A DNA stretch of 64,000 bases, taken from contig NZ_CP093311.1 in the NCBI RefSeq assembly GCF_024498955.1, positions 248,001 to 312,000 of the forward strand. Reading direction: 5' to 3'. Shown here piece by piece: positions 30,796 to 39,968 of the stretch (position 1 is its first letter; each line of letters opens with the position of its first letter). The notes beneath the pieces were generated by a model that was not told the DNA's origin, searched no databases, and saw only the letters and a list, made by a program, of their open reading frames with translations. A program made the translations under genes and the position numbers. Origin of the DNA: Thermomonas paludicola (GTDB lineage Bacteria; Pseudomonadota; Gammaproteobacteria; Xanthomonadales; Xanthomonadaceae).

Positions 30796-33069
30796 TTAGC
30801 CGAGGGTGCCCGGCGGCAGCGTGGCCTGCAGGGCGGCGCGAACCTGCGCGAATTCGCTGACGATGCGTGCCACCGCCTGGCCGGGCTGGGCGAGGGTGCC
30901 GTCGCGCGCGCCATGTTCCAGGTCGCGCGCGGCATCGGCCAGCGTGGTGGCGCCGACATTCGCGCTGGAAGACTTCAGCGTGTGCGCGGCCACGCGCAGG
31001 GCGATCGGGTCGTTGGAAACCACCGCCCGCTCCAGTTGCGCAACCAGTCGCGGCGCGTCTTCCAGGTACACCGCGACGATCCGGTCCACTTCGCTGCCCA
31101 GCACGTCGCGCAGTTCACCCAGCACGGAGTTGTCCAGCACCGAGGGCGTGCGCGTCGCCAGCTGGGCTGCCGGGGGCAGCACGTCGGGCACGGCCATGTC
31201 GGTGCCTTTCCAGCGGTTGATGCACTGCTCCAGCTCGGCGCGCGTGACCGGCTTGGCGAGGTAGTCATCCATGCCCGCATCCAGGCATTTCTGGCGGTCG
31301 CCGGCCATCGCATTGGCGGTCATCGCCACGATCGGCAGGCGGCGCGTCGCCTTGCGCTCCTGTTCCAGCTCGCGCCAGCGCCGGGTGGCGGCATAGCCGT
31401 CCAGCACGGGCATCTGGCAATCCATCAGCACCATGTCGTAGCTGCCGGCATCCATCTTTTCCAGCGCCGCCTGGCCATTGCCGGCGGCGTCGCATTCCGC
31501 GCCCAGCACCTGCAGCAACCGCTGCGCCACCATCAGGTTGACCGGATTGTCCTCGACCAGCAGGATCCTCGGTTTTTGCGAGGGGTCGGTGCTGCTGGCG
31601 CGCGAGGCGGGTGCCGGATGCTGGTCATGATGCGCCCATGACACCCCGGAAGCGGACAACGCCGCGCGCAGGTCGGCATCCTCGGCGTTGCGCGGGATGA
31701 TGCTGGCCGATCCAGGCAGATCCAGCGAAGTGATTTCGTCGCCGCGCAGGTACACCAGGCGCACCTCGCCGAACTGCTGGCGGCGTTCCATGTTGCGCGC
31801 CAGCGACAGCGCCGTGCTGCGGATGCTGGACAGGTCGGCCAGCACCACCGAGAACGTCCATGGCTCGCCTTGCGCATGCGCCAGGCGCAGGCGCTCCAGC
31901 GCATCGTGGGTGTTCTCGACGGCGGTGACCCGCAGACCCCAGTTGGGCAGCAGCATGGTCAGCCGCATGCGCAGCCGCGCATCGGTGGTGATCAGCAGCA
32001 CGCGCCCGCCGTGCAGGTCTTCCTGTTGCGAGGGCATGTCGCCGGCGACCTTCAGCAACGGCGCTTCGAACCAGAACGTCGACCCCATCCCGGGCTGCGA
32101 TTCCACGCCGATGCGGCCCCCCATCAGGGCGACGATGCGCTGGGAAATCACCAGCCCCAACCCGGTGCCGCCATACAGGCGGGTGGTGGAGGCGTCGGCC
32201 TGGCTGAACGGCTGGAATAATTTCTCGCGCACCGCCGGCGGGACGCCGATGCCGGTGTCCTGTATCTCGAAGCGGAGCTGGTGCTGGGCCGCGGTCTCGC
32301 CGATGCGCTTGACGCTGACGGTCACGCTGCCGCGTTCGGTGAACTTGATCGCATTGCTGACGAGGTTGCTGAGCACCTGTCGCAGCCGCACCGGATCGCC
32401 ACGCACCGGCAACCGCACCGACGGGTCGATGTACAGGGTCAGGTGCAGGCCCTTGGCCTCGGCTGGGCGATCCATCAGCGTGATCACGCTGTGCAGCAGG
32501 TCGCGCAGGTTGAAGCCGGTGGTTTCCAGCTCCAGGCGGTCGGCTTCCAGCTTCGAGTAGTCGAGGATGTCGTCCACGATCCGCAGCAACTGCTGTGCCG
32601 ACGCGGTGGCGGTCTTGAGGATTTCATGCTGGTCCAGCGCCAGCTTCGAGCTGGCCAGCAGGTCCAGCATCGGGATGATGCCGTTCAGTGGCGTGCGGAT
32701 TTCGTGGCTCATGGTGGCCAGGAACTCGCCCTTCGCCATCACCGCCGATTCCGCCGCCTGCTTGGCCTGGGTCAGCTCCGTTTCCAGCTGGGTATGACGA
32801 TTGATTTCTTTCTGCAGCGCGCTGATTTCTTCCTCGTCGCGGCGGGATTGCTCCGACTGCTGCAACAGCTGCGCTTCCTTGGCGCGCACCGTGACCGCGA
32901 AGGTGATGGACGCGAACAGCGCCAGCAGCGCCAGCACCAGCGCGATCATCTGCCACGGCCCCTGCACGCCCAGCTGGTCCACCGCCAGCGCCAGCGCCGC
33001 CCCGGCGGCGCCGCCCAGAGTCAGCCAGCGCGCGGTGGCCAGGGTCAGTCCGGCGGCATTGCTGTTCAC
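30796..33069 (-). CDS. Hybrid histidine kinase (TM, HisKA, HATPase, pseudo-REC, REC, HPt)
   Basis: A 757-residue protein starting with GTG inside the previous gene's stop (GTGA). Two membrane helices (about residues 8-31 and 40-60) precede a coiled coil. HisKA carries His122 in FLATMSHEIRTPLNG. The HATPase boxes are NLVSNAIKFTERG, DTGIGVPP and GGTGLGLVIS. A degenerate receiver (GRVLLITTDARLRMRLTML) lacks the acidic pocket and conserved lysine. A canonical receiver (RILLVEDNPVN, MVLMDCQMPVLDG, DYLAKPV) is followed by a C-terminal HPt (AHTLKSSSANVGA). The layout resembles BarA/RpfC-type phosphorelays. The likely partner is the upstream REC-GGDEF-EAL protein. Confidence 0.9.
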   Translation of the reverse strand: MNSNAAGLTLATARWLTLGGAAGAALALAVDQLGVQGPWQMIALVLALLALFASITFAVTVRAKEAQLLQQSEQSRRDEEEISALQKEINRHTQLETELTQAKQAAESAVMAKGEFLATMSHEIRTPLNGIIPMLDLLASSKLALDQHEILKTATASAQQLLRIVDDILDYSKLEADRLELETTGFNLRDLLHSVITLMDRPAEAKGLHLTLYIDPSVRLPVRGDPVRLRQVLSNLVSNAIKFTERGSVTVSVKRIGETAAQHQLRFEIQDTGIGVPPAVREKLFQPFSQADASTTRLYGGTGLGLVISQRIVALMGGRIGVESQPGMGSTFWFEAPLLKVAGDMPSQQEDLHGGRVLLITTDARLRMRLTMLLPNWGLRVTAVENTHDALERLRLAHAQGEPWTFSVVLADLSSIRSTALSLARNMERRQQFGEVRLVYLRGDEITSLDLPGSASIIPRNAEDADLRAALSASGVSWAHHDQHPAPASRASSTDPSQKPRILLVEDNPVNLMVAQRLLQVLGAECDAAGNGQAALEKMDAGSYDMVLMDCQMPVLDGYAATRRWRELEQERKATRRLPIVAMTANAMAGDRQKCLDAGMDDYLAKPVTRAELEQCINRWKGTDMAVPDVLPPAAQLATRTPSVLDNSVLGELRDVLGSEVDRIVAVYLEDAPRLVAQLERAVVSNDPIALRVAAHTLKSSSANVGATTLADAARDLEHGARDGTLAQPGQAVARIVSEFAQVRAALQATLPPGTLG

Positions 33070-34760
33070 AGTGCGGCGCTCTGGAAGTCGAAGTCGAGCG
33101 CCTGCTCGGGGCGCTGCACCAGGTTGCCCTGGATGAAATCGATCCCGCCCACCCACAGCGCGGCGGCGGCTTGCGGGTCTTCCACCGCTTGCCCAATCAC
33201 CTGCAGGCCCAGCCGGTGCGCGCGTTCGATCACCGTGCGCATCTCGTCGTGCAATGCGGGCGGCAGCGGTTGCTGGGCGAAGTCGGCCGACAGGCGCAGA
33301 TAGCCCAGCGGCAGCATCTGCAGCAGCTGGTTGCTGTCTTCGTTGCTGCGGAACTGGCTGAGGCAGAACTGCACCCCCGCCGGCACCAGCTGCTCGCAGA
33401 ACTGCTGCAGCAGCACGGTGTGTACCACGGCGTCCTCCAGCCGCATGTCGATTACCAGCGACGGGCCGTCCACGCCGGCGCGCTCCAGCGCCTGTTGCAG
33501 CCAGCTGGCATAGCCGTCCTGGCCCAGCGTGCGCGGTGACTGCGACACGAACAGGCGAACCGGCTGGCTTGCGGCGCGGCGCTTCTGCAGCAATTCCAGC
33601 GCGTGTTCCATGACCCAGCGATCCAGCTGCGGCAGCAGGCCGCTGGCCTGTGCCGAGGGCAGGAATTCGCCGGCCTTGCGCACGTTGCCATCGGGGCCAA
33701 GCATCCGCACCAGCACCTGGAACTGGGCTTCGTCGCCGCCGGCCACGGCCACCACCGGCTGGAATGCCAGATACAGCCCGCTGCCGGCGGGCGAAAGCGC
33801 GTCGCGCAGCTCGCTGACCATGCTGTCGGTGACGGTGGCGGTGGGCGGCACGAATGCGGCGATGCCGGCCGGCAGCCCATGCGCTTCGCGAGTGGCGTCC
33901 TCGGTGGCTGCCAGCGCGGCGCCGGCGTCTGCGAAGCCGTGCTCCAAGGTGGTGTAGCCGACCGTGCAGCGCAGCCGCATGGTCTCGCCGTTCACGGTGA
34001 AGTCGTGATACCCGATGCCATCGCGCAGGCTGCGGGCATAGGTGTCCAGCCAGGCACGGTCGCGATCTTTCACCAGCACCAGGAAGGCGTTGTCGCTCAG
34101 GCGCGCGGCCGCATGCTCTTGCGTCAGGCTGCCGAGGAAACGGCCCGCGTCGTTGATCAGGGTTTCGAACGTGGCGTAGCCATAGTGACTGCGCAGCGCG
34201 AGGGCGTTGCCCAATTCGAGCAACAGCGCGCCGCCCGGGGCGCCGCGTGAAATTTGCCCGGCCAGCGCCTTCATCAACACCGGGCGGGTATGCAGGCCGG
34301 TCACCGGATGGCGGTCGAAGTCCGGCGCGGTGTGCATGCTGCTGGCCAGCGCGCGTGCGCGGCGAACCCGGCTTTGCACCGCCACGATCAGGTGGCGCGG
34401 CCGCACCGGCTTGAGGATGTAGTCGTCGCCGCCGTGTTCCAGCGCCTCAAGCTGCATTTCCGGGTCCTGATCCCCGGTCAGGAACACCACCGGCGTATGC
34501 ACGAAGCGCGGATGCTCGCGAATCTGCGAGGTGAGGGTGGTGCCGCTGACGCCGGGCATGTGCAGGTCCATCAGCACCAGGTCGGGGTTGAAGCGCTCCA
34601 GTGCTTCCATCATGCGTTCGGGAACCGCCACCACCTCGGCCTGCATCCCCGCGCCGCGCAGGATCGCCTCGGCGAAGATCGCCTGGCTGCGGTCATCTTC
34701 GACCACCAGCACCCGGTAGGGCTGGGTATCCGTCGCGACCGCGTCCTGCGTGGTGCTCAT
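33066..34760 (-). CDS. REC-GGDEF-EAL protein with degenerate output domains
   Basis: A 564-residue protein. The receiver (residues about 15-140) has EDD and phosphoacceptor Asp65 in LVLMDLHMPG and Lys in YILKPVRP. The GGDEF-like region has ARLSDNAFLVLV where the GGDEF signature should be. The EAL-like region reads FQVLVRML in place of ExLxR, and later catalytic acids are not evident. Both cyclase and phosphodiesterase activities are therefore probably lost, and it may bind c-di-GMP or signal by contact, as FimX-like proteins do. GGAG lies 8 bp before the start at 34760. It is coupled by GTGA to the hybrid kinase. Confidence 0.87.
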   Translation of the reverse strand: MSTTQDAVATDTQPYRVLVVEDDRSQAIFAEAILRGAGMQAEVVAVPERMMEALERFNPDLVLMDLHMPGVSGTTLTSQIREHPRFVHTPVVFLTGDQDPEMQLEALEHGGDDYILKPVRPRHLIVAVQSRVRRARALASSMHTAPDFDRHPVTGLHTRPVLMKALAGQISRGAPGGALLLELGNALALRSHYGYATFETLINDAGRFLGSLTQEHAAARLSDNAFLVLVKDRDRAWLDTYARSLRDGIGYHDFTVNGETMRLRCTVGYTTLEHGFADAGAALAATEDATREAHGLPAGIAAFVPPTATVTDSMVSELRDALSPAGSGLYLAFQPVVAVAGGDEAQFQVLVRMLGPDGNVRKAGEFLPSAQASGLLPQLDRWVMEHALELLQKRRAASQPVRLFVSQSPRTLGQDGYASWLQQALERAGVDGPSLVIDMRLEDAVVHTVLLQQFCEQLVPAGVQFCLSQFRSNEDSNQLLQMLPLGYLRLSADFAQQPLPPALHDEMRTVIERAHRLGLQVIGQAVEDPQAAAALWVGGIDFIQGNLVQRPEQALDFDFQSAAL

Positions 34761-35007
34761 GCGCATCGCTCCATGCGGGCGTCCGCTGCCCACGCACCGG
34801 GTGGTGTCACGAGCGCGGCTGGCGGGATGCAGTGGCAGGTTGCGGCAGGTGCGATGCGGGTTTCCATGAGGGGGCGGTGGAGGTTCATACGATGATTCTG
34901 ACGCAAAACGCGGCAACATACGGCCGCGGGCGAATGCGTCTGGCTGCGGCCAGTCTATACGGCACTGCGGCTTGACGCAGGCCTGCGCTGGATGCCATAT
35001 CCACGGC

Positions 35008-35712
35008 ATGCCGAATGCCGCCCCGTCCGCACGCCCGCGCAATGCCGGTCATCCGCAGCTGGCGCGAGGTTTGCTGGTGGCCGCGGCGTTGCTGCTGGGG
35101 CTGTGGGGCGCCTGGCGCAGCTTCGCGCCGGCGCCGGCCAATGCGCGTGAACAGCTGGGCGCGCAGGCGAGACGGATCGACGCGCTCGAGCAGCAGGTGG
35201 CCACGTTGGCGCGTTCCGACCAGATCAGCCGGCAGGCCAATGCCGACCTGCAGGCCACCTTGGCCGAGCGCGACGAAGAGGTCGCCGGCCTGCGCGCCGA
35301 CATCGCGTTCTATGAGCGGTTCGTCGGGGCCACCGGGCAGCGCCATGGCCTGGCCGTGCACGAATTGCGCCTGCAGCCGCAGCGCGACCCGCAGGTCTGG
35401 CATTTCGTCGCCACCCTGACCCAGAACCTCAATCGCGGCGCGGTCAGCAGCGGCCAGCTGCGATTGGCGCTGGAAGTGACCGATGGCGGCAGCATGCGCC
35501 GGCTGGACTGGAACGTGCTGCGGCAGCAGGCCAGTGCGCCCGGAGTTGCCTATTCGTTCAAGTATTTCCAGCAGGTCGAGGGCGATATCGTGCTGCCGCG
35601 CGGCGCCCGGCCGGTTCGCGTGCTGGTGCGCCTGCAGCCGGGCACCGGGCCGGAAGTGGAGACTCCGTTCAGCTGGAGCGCGGCGGCCGAGGTTGCCGGC
35701 GCCGGAGGTTGA
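35008..35712 (+). CDS. DUF6776-like membrane-anchored coiled-coil protein
   Basis: A 234-residue protein with an N-terminal transmembrane helix ([18 protein letters not shown]) and a predicted coiled coil at about residues 45-90 ([37 protein letters not shown]). A beta-rich C-terminal domain follows ([40 protein letters not shown]). This matches the DUF6776 type of Xanthomonadaceae protein by recall. Function is unknown, but an envelope or morphogenesis role would suit its shape. It lies upstream of erpA, and no bactofilin gene follows. Confidence 0.75.
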   Translation: MPNAAPSARPRNAGHPQLARGLLVAAALLLGLWGAWRSFAPAPANAREQLGAQARRIDALEQQVATLARSDQISRQANADLQATLAERDEEVAGLRADIAFYERFVGATGQRHGLAVHELRLQPQRDPQVWHFVATLTQNLNRGAVSSGQLRLALEVTDGGSMRRLDWNVLRQQASAPGVAYSFKYFQQVEGDIVLPRGARPVRVLVRLQPGTGPEVETPFSWSAAAEVAGAGG

Positions 35713-35743
35713 ATCGGCGGCGTTTGCGCCCCATCCTTGGCGG

Positions 35744-36115
35744 ATGGACCTTCCAGTGCTTGATCTGAACGCCCCGGCTGCGCCGCCGGTTCCGCTGCGC
35801 TTCACTGCCAGAGCCGCCGCCAAGGTGCGCGAGTTGGTGGCCGAAGAGGGCAACAGCTCGCTCAAATTGCGCGCCTATATCCAGGGCGGCGGCTGTTCCG
35901 GATTCCAGTACGGCTTCGAGTTCGACGAAGGCCGCGACGAGGATGACATCGCTATCGTCACCGACGACGCCACCCTGCTGGTGGACCCGCTCAGCCTGCA
36001 ATACCTGATGGGCGCGGAAGTGGATTACGTCGAGGCGCTGTCCGGCGCGCAGTTCGTGATCCGCAATCCGAACGCGAAAACCACCTGCGGCTGCGGCAGC
36101 AGCTTCACGGTCTGA
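35744..36115 (+). CDS. erpA: Iron-sulfur cluster insertion protein ErpA
   Basis: A 123-residue A-type carrier. The three cluster cysteines are Cys51 ([12 protein letters not shown]), Cys115 and Cys117 ([11 protein letters not shown]). The family N-terminus [18 protein letters not shown] is present. ErpA delivers Fe-S clusters to apoproteins such as IspG and IspH. CATCCT lies 6 bp before the ATG, a weaker version of the leaderless hexamer pattern. nudC starts 3 bp after its stop. Confidence 0.95.
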   Translation: MDLPVLDLNAPAAPPVPLRFTARAAAKVRELVAEEGNSSLKLRAYIQGGGCSGFQYGFEFDEGRDEDDIAIVTDDATLLVDPLSLQYLMGAEVDYVEALSGAQFVIRNPNAKTTCGCGSSFTV

Positions 36116-36118
36116 CGA

Positions 36119-37051
36119 ATGACCGGGCGTTCCGGCGCATCGCCGTTTGCCTTTGTCGATGGCGCGCTGGATCGCGCCGACCACCTGCGCGACGACCCAG
36201 CCGCGCTCGCCGCCGCGTGGCCGGCTGCGTGCGTCATCGCCCTGGATGAAAACGGCCAGGCGCTGGCCGATGAACAGCTCAATTTGCGGGTCTTGAGTGG
36301 GGATGCGTTGCCCGGCGGGCCGCAGGGCCACACCTTCCTTGGCCTGCGCGAGGGCTGCGCCTGGTTCTTTGCCGAGGCACGCAACGCGGGCATTGACGCC
36401 CCCGCGCGCCTCGACCTGCGCCGTGCCGCCGCGCAGTGGCCGGCGTGGCAAGCGACGTTGTTCGCGCAGGCGCGCGCCTTGCAGCACTGGCATTGCCAAC
36501 ATCGATTCTGTGCGGCCTGCGGCGGCGCGCTGCGGTATCTGCGCGCGGGTTGGCTGGGGCGTTGCGATGCCTGCGACAGCGAGCATTACCCGCGTACCGA
36601 CCAGGCCATCATCGTCGCGATCACCGACGGCCAGCGCCTGCTGCTGGGCCGGCAGGCGGGCTGGCCGGCGCGGCGCTGGTCGGTGGTGGCCGGTTTCGTC
36701 GAGCCCGGCGAAACCCTGGAGCAGACCGTGGCGCGCGAGGTGATGGAAGAAACCGGCGTGCGCGTGCATGCGCACACTGCGCGCTACATCGCCTCGCAGC
36801 CGTGGCCGTTTCCCGGCTCGCTGATGTTGGGGTTCATCGCCACCGCCGAGGCGGACGAGCCGGCGGCCAGCGAAGAGCTGGAAGACGCGCGCTGGTTCAG
36901 CGCAGACGATGTGCGCGCCGGGCTGGCCCGCGACTGGCGGCAGGCCGACGGCGACGGCGACGGCATCGTGCTGTCCGCGCCGATCTCCATCGCGCGGCAT
37001 GTGATTGGCGTCTGGCTGGACGAGCACGACGCCGCCCACGCCAGCAAGTAA
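36119..37051 (+). CDS. nudC: NAD(+) diphosphatase / RNA-decapping hydrolase NudC
   Basis: A 310-residue Nudix enzyme. A zinc ribbon (FCAACGGALRYL ... GRCDACDSEHYPRTD) precedes the Nudix box GFVEPGETLEQTVAREVMEETGV. The downstream SQPWPFPGSLMLGF motif identifies the NADH pyrophosphatase subfamily. NudC hydrolyses NAD(H) and can remove NAD caps from RNA. It follows erpA by 3 bp and is followed by an ampE-like gene. Confidence 0.95.
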   Translation: MTGRSGASPFAFVDGALDRADHLRDDPAALAAAWPAACVIALDENGQALADEQLNLRVLSGDALPGGPQGHTFLGLREGCAWFFAEARNAGIDAPARLDLRRAAAQWPAWQATLFAQARALQHWHCQHRFCAACGGALRYLRAGWLGRCDACDSEHYPRTDQAIIVAITDGQRLLLGRQAGWPARRWSVVAGFVEPGETLEQTVAREVMEETGVRVHAHTARYIASQPWPFPGSLMLGFIATAEADEPAASEELEDARWFSADDVRAGLARDWRQADGDGDGIVLSAPISIARHVIGVWLDEHDAAHASK

Positions 37052-37054
37052 ACT
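37049..37054 (+). promoter_or_regulatory. -10-like hexamer TAAACT placed 6 bp before ampE
   Basis: TAAACT overlaps the nudC stop codon and ends 6 bp before the ATG at 37061. It may give ampE its own leaderless transcript in addition to read-through from nudC. Confidence 0.4.
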
Positions 37055-37060
37055 CCGGCC

Positions 37061-37969
37061 ATGGCCGCCACCCTGCTCGCCGTCGTCACCGCACTCGCCA
37101 TCGGGCACCTGCTGCCGGAACTGGCCGCCGGACTCCGCCAGCACGGCTGGTATGACAACTGGCTGCGCTGGCTCAACACCCAATTCCCGGAAGACAGTCT
37201 CTGGCGCGGCCGCTTCGGCATCGCCCTGGCGCTGGTGGTGCCGCTGCTGGTGACCGGCCTGCTGCAATGGGCGCTGGACCAGCCGCTATGGGGCTTGGTG
37301 GGGCTGCTGTTCGACATCGTGGTGCTGTTCTATTGCTGGGGCCCGCGCGATCTCGACGTGGACGTTGCGGCCATCCTGGATGCGCCCGATGCCGCCAGCC
37401 GGCGCGCCGCTGCCGCGCGCCTGTGGCCGGCCAACGGCAACGTGCAGCTGGATGGCGGCGCGCTGATCGAAGCCGTGTTCCGCAACGCCTTGCGGCGCTG
37501 GTTCGGCGTGCTGTTCTGGTTCTGGGTGCTGGGGCCGTTCGGTGCGCTGCTGTACCGGCTGAGCGTGCTCGCCGCGGAGCGTGATGAAGACATGCTGGCA
37601 CCGGAGACCGCCCGTGGCGCGCGCATCTGGCTCGCGGTGCTGGAATGGCCGGTCACCCAGCTGATGACGCTGTCGCTGGCGCTGGCCGGCAACTTCGATG
37701 CGGTGGTCGGCGCCTGGCGCGACCTGGGAAAACCCAGTTTGATGCTCTGCAACGACCTGCTGGAAACCGCCGCGCGCGCGAGCGTGCGCAGCGAGATCGC
37801 CGAGGAAGTGGCCGATTACACCGAGTCCGGCATTTCCGCTTCCACCGCGCTGGTGGAAGCCTTCGGCGAATTGCCGGAACTGCGCGATGCCATCAGCCTG
37901 GTGTGGCGAATCCTGGTTCTGTGGCTGGCGTTGATCGCGCTGTTCGTGATTGCAGGCTGGGTGGGCTGA
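37061..37969 (+). CDS. ampE: AmpE-like / regulatory signalling modulator membrane protein
   Basis: A 302-residue polytopic protein of the AmpE/CobD-like group. Landmarks are WYDNWLRWLN near the start, LLFDIVVLFYCWGPRDLDVDV, VFRNALRRWFGVLFWFWVLGPFGALLYRL, LEWPVTQLMTLSLALAGNFD and a last helix at the C-terminus. In enterobacteria AmpE partners AmpD in beta-lactamase induction and peptidoglycan-recycling signalling. No ampD or ampR is nearby. It overlaps no gene and is convergent with the MFS-acyltransferase fusion, 8 bp apart. Confidence 0.85.
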   Translation: MAATLLAVVTALAIGHLLPELAAGLRQHGWYDNWLRWLNTQFPEDSLWRGRFGIALALVVPLLVTGLLQWALDQPLWGLVGLLFDIVVLFYCWGPRDLDVDVAAILDAPDAASRRAAAARLWPANGNVQLDGGALIEAVFRNALRRWFGVLFWFWVLGPFGALLYRLSVLAAERDEDMLAPETARGARIWLAVLEWPVTQLMTLSLALAGNFDAVVGAWRDLGKPSLMLCNDLLETAARASVRSEIAEEVADYTESGISASTALVEAFGELPELRDAISLVWRILVLWLALIALFVIAGWVG

Positions 37970-37976
37970 CGCCGGC

Positions 37977-39881
37977 TCACGCCGCATCGCCGCGCAGCGC
38001 GCGCACCTTGGCTTCCAGCAGCGCGGCACTGGCCTCGTGGCCGGGCACCGGCACATCCGCCGCCACCTCGACGTGCGCGCGCAGCCGGCGCGGCACGCGC
38101 ATGCGGCGCAGGCGCGAGTCGCGCTTGCTCCACATGCTGCCCCACATGTTGCGCAGCGCCAGCGGCACTACCGGCACTGCCTGCCCGCGCGCGGTGGCGC
38201 GTTCGAGGATTTTCTCCACCCCGGACTTGAACGGCGCGATCTCGCCGTCCTGGGTCAACGCGCCTTCGGGGAAGATGCACACCAGCTCGCCCTCGGCCAG
38301 CGCCGCATCCACCGCGTCGAACGCGTGCCGCATCACCTCCGGGTTCTCGCGCGCACCGGCAATGGGAATGGCCTTGGCGGTCTTGAACATCCAGCGCATC
38401 ACCGGGATGTTGAAGATCTTGTAATACATCACGAAGCGCGCCGGTCGCGGGATGCACGCCGACAAGATCAACGCGTCCATGAAGCTGACGTGATTGCACA
38501 CCAGCAGCGCCGCGCCCTCGTCCGGCACGTTTTTTTCGATGCCGTGCAGCTTCAGTCGATACAGCGTGCGCACCAGCACCCAGCTGAGGAAGCGCATCAG
38601 GAATTCGGGAACGATGGTGAAGATCCACAGCGCCACCAGCGTGTTGGCAATCGCCAGCGCGAGGAACAATTGCGGGATGCTCCAGCCCAGATAGCGTTGC
38701 ACCGCGATGCCGATCAGCGCCGCCAGCACGATGAACATCGCGTTCTGGATGTTCATCCCGGCAATCACCTGCGCCAGTTCGTGTTTCGGCGTGCGGCTCT
38801 GGATCAGTGCAAACAGCGGCACCACGAAGAAGCCGGTGAACAGGCCCACGCCCACCAGATCCAGCATGATCCGCCAGCTGCCGGGCGCAGCGAAGAACTG
38901 CGCCACCGACAGCCCCGCCGCCAGCGCCTGGCCGGGGCGGGCGAAATACAGGTCCAGCAGGAACGCGCTGATGCCGAACGCGCCCAGCGGCACCAGCCCG
39001 ATTTCCACGGTGCGCCCCGACAGCTTTTCGCACGACATCGAGCCAACCCCGGCACCCACCGAAAACAGCGCCAGCGCGAAGATGTACAGGTTCTGCGTAC
39101 CGCCCAGGTTGGCCTGCGCATACACCGGCAATTGCGCGGTCAGCACCGTGCCCACGAACCAGAACCAACTGACCCCCAGCACCGCATTGCGCACCGCCAG
39201 CCGCTGCCGGGTCAGCGCCCAGATCCGCCGCGACGCGCGCACGATGTTCCAGTCCACGTTCAAGGCCGGGTCGCCGGCATCCACCTTGGGAATGCGCCGC
39301 GCCACCAGGTTGCCGGCCACCGCCATCGCGATCACCGCCAGCGCCGCCACCTGCGGGCCGTGGCTGCCGGCCAGCTGGAAAATCAGCCCGCCGCACACCA
39401 TCCCCAGCAGGATCGCCAGCGACGTGCCCATCTCCACCAGCCCGTTGCCGCCGGTCAATTCCTCCGGCTTCAGCACCGACGGCAGGATGGAATATTTCAC
39501 CGGCCCGAACAGCGTGGACTGCAGGCCGGTGCAGAACAGCGCGACCAGCAACACCACCATGTTCTGCAGCAGGAAGCCCACCGCCGCCAGCGACATGATG
39601 GCGATCTCCATCGAGGTGGTGATGACGATGAGTTTCTGTTTCTCCATCCGCGCGGCGATCTGTCCGGCGCTGGCCGAAAACAGGAAGAACGGCAGGATGA
39701 AAATCGCCGGTGCCAGGTTCGCATACAGCCCCATGTCGCTGCTGCTCACCGCCATGTATGCCAGCAGCCCGATGATCGCCTGCCGGTACACGTTGTCATT
39801 GAACGCGCCCAGCGCCTGCACCGTGAAGTAAGGCAGGAAGCGGCGCTGCGTGAGCAGGTTGAACTGGCTATGGCCGGACAT
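37977..39881 (-). CDS. MFS transporter-PlsC acyltransferase fusion (LplT/Aas-like)
   Basis: A 634-residue protein. Residues about 1-415 form a twelve-helix MFS domain resembling lysophospholipid transporter LplT (FLPYFTVQALGAFNDNVYRQAI). Residues about 430-625 are a 1-acyl-glycerol-3-phosphate acyltransferase domain with VCNHVSFMDALIL (HxxxxD) and IFPEGALT. The AMP-binding ligase domain of Aas is missing. It could import and re-acylate lysophospholipid or related lipids. I took the start at 39881; an alternative ATG at 39893 adds four residues. Confidence 0.85.
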   Translation of the reverse strand: MSGHSQFNLLTQRRFLPYFTVQALGAFNDNVYRQAIIGLLAYMAVSSSDMGLYANLAPAIFILPFFLFSASAGQIAARMEKQKLIVITTSMEIAIMSLAAVGFLLQNMVVLLVALFCTGLQSTLFGPVKYSILPSVLKPEELTGGNGLVEMGTSLAILLGMVCGGLIFQLAGSHGPQVAALAVIAMAVAGNLVARRIPKVDAGDPALNVDWNIVRASRRIWALTRQRLAVRNAVLGVSWFWFVGTVLTAQLPVYAQANLGGTQNLYIFALALFSVGAGVGSMSCEKLSGRTVEIGLVPLGAFGISAFLLDLYFARPGQALAAGLSVAQFFAAPGSWRIMLDLVGVGLFTGFFVVPLFALIQSRTPKHELAQVIAGMNIQNAMFIVLAALIGIAVQRYLGWSIPQLFLALAIANTLVALWIFTIVPEFLMRFLSWVLVRTLYRLKLHGIEKNVPDEGAALLVCNHVSFMDALILSACIPRPARFVMYYKIFNIPVMRWMFKTAKAIPIAGARENPEVMRHAFDAVDAALAEGELVCIFPEGALTQDGEIAPFKSGVEKILERATARGQAVPVVPLALRNMWGSMWSKRDSRLRRMRVPRRLRAHVEVAADVPVPGHEASAALLEAKVRALRGDAA

Positions 39882-39968
39882 GCACATCCCCATGTGTGGA
39901 TGCGCCGAGAATAACGGATGCGGGTGGCGGTTCGCGTTCTTCGCTTATCCTGCAAGCAGGAGGAACCC

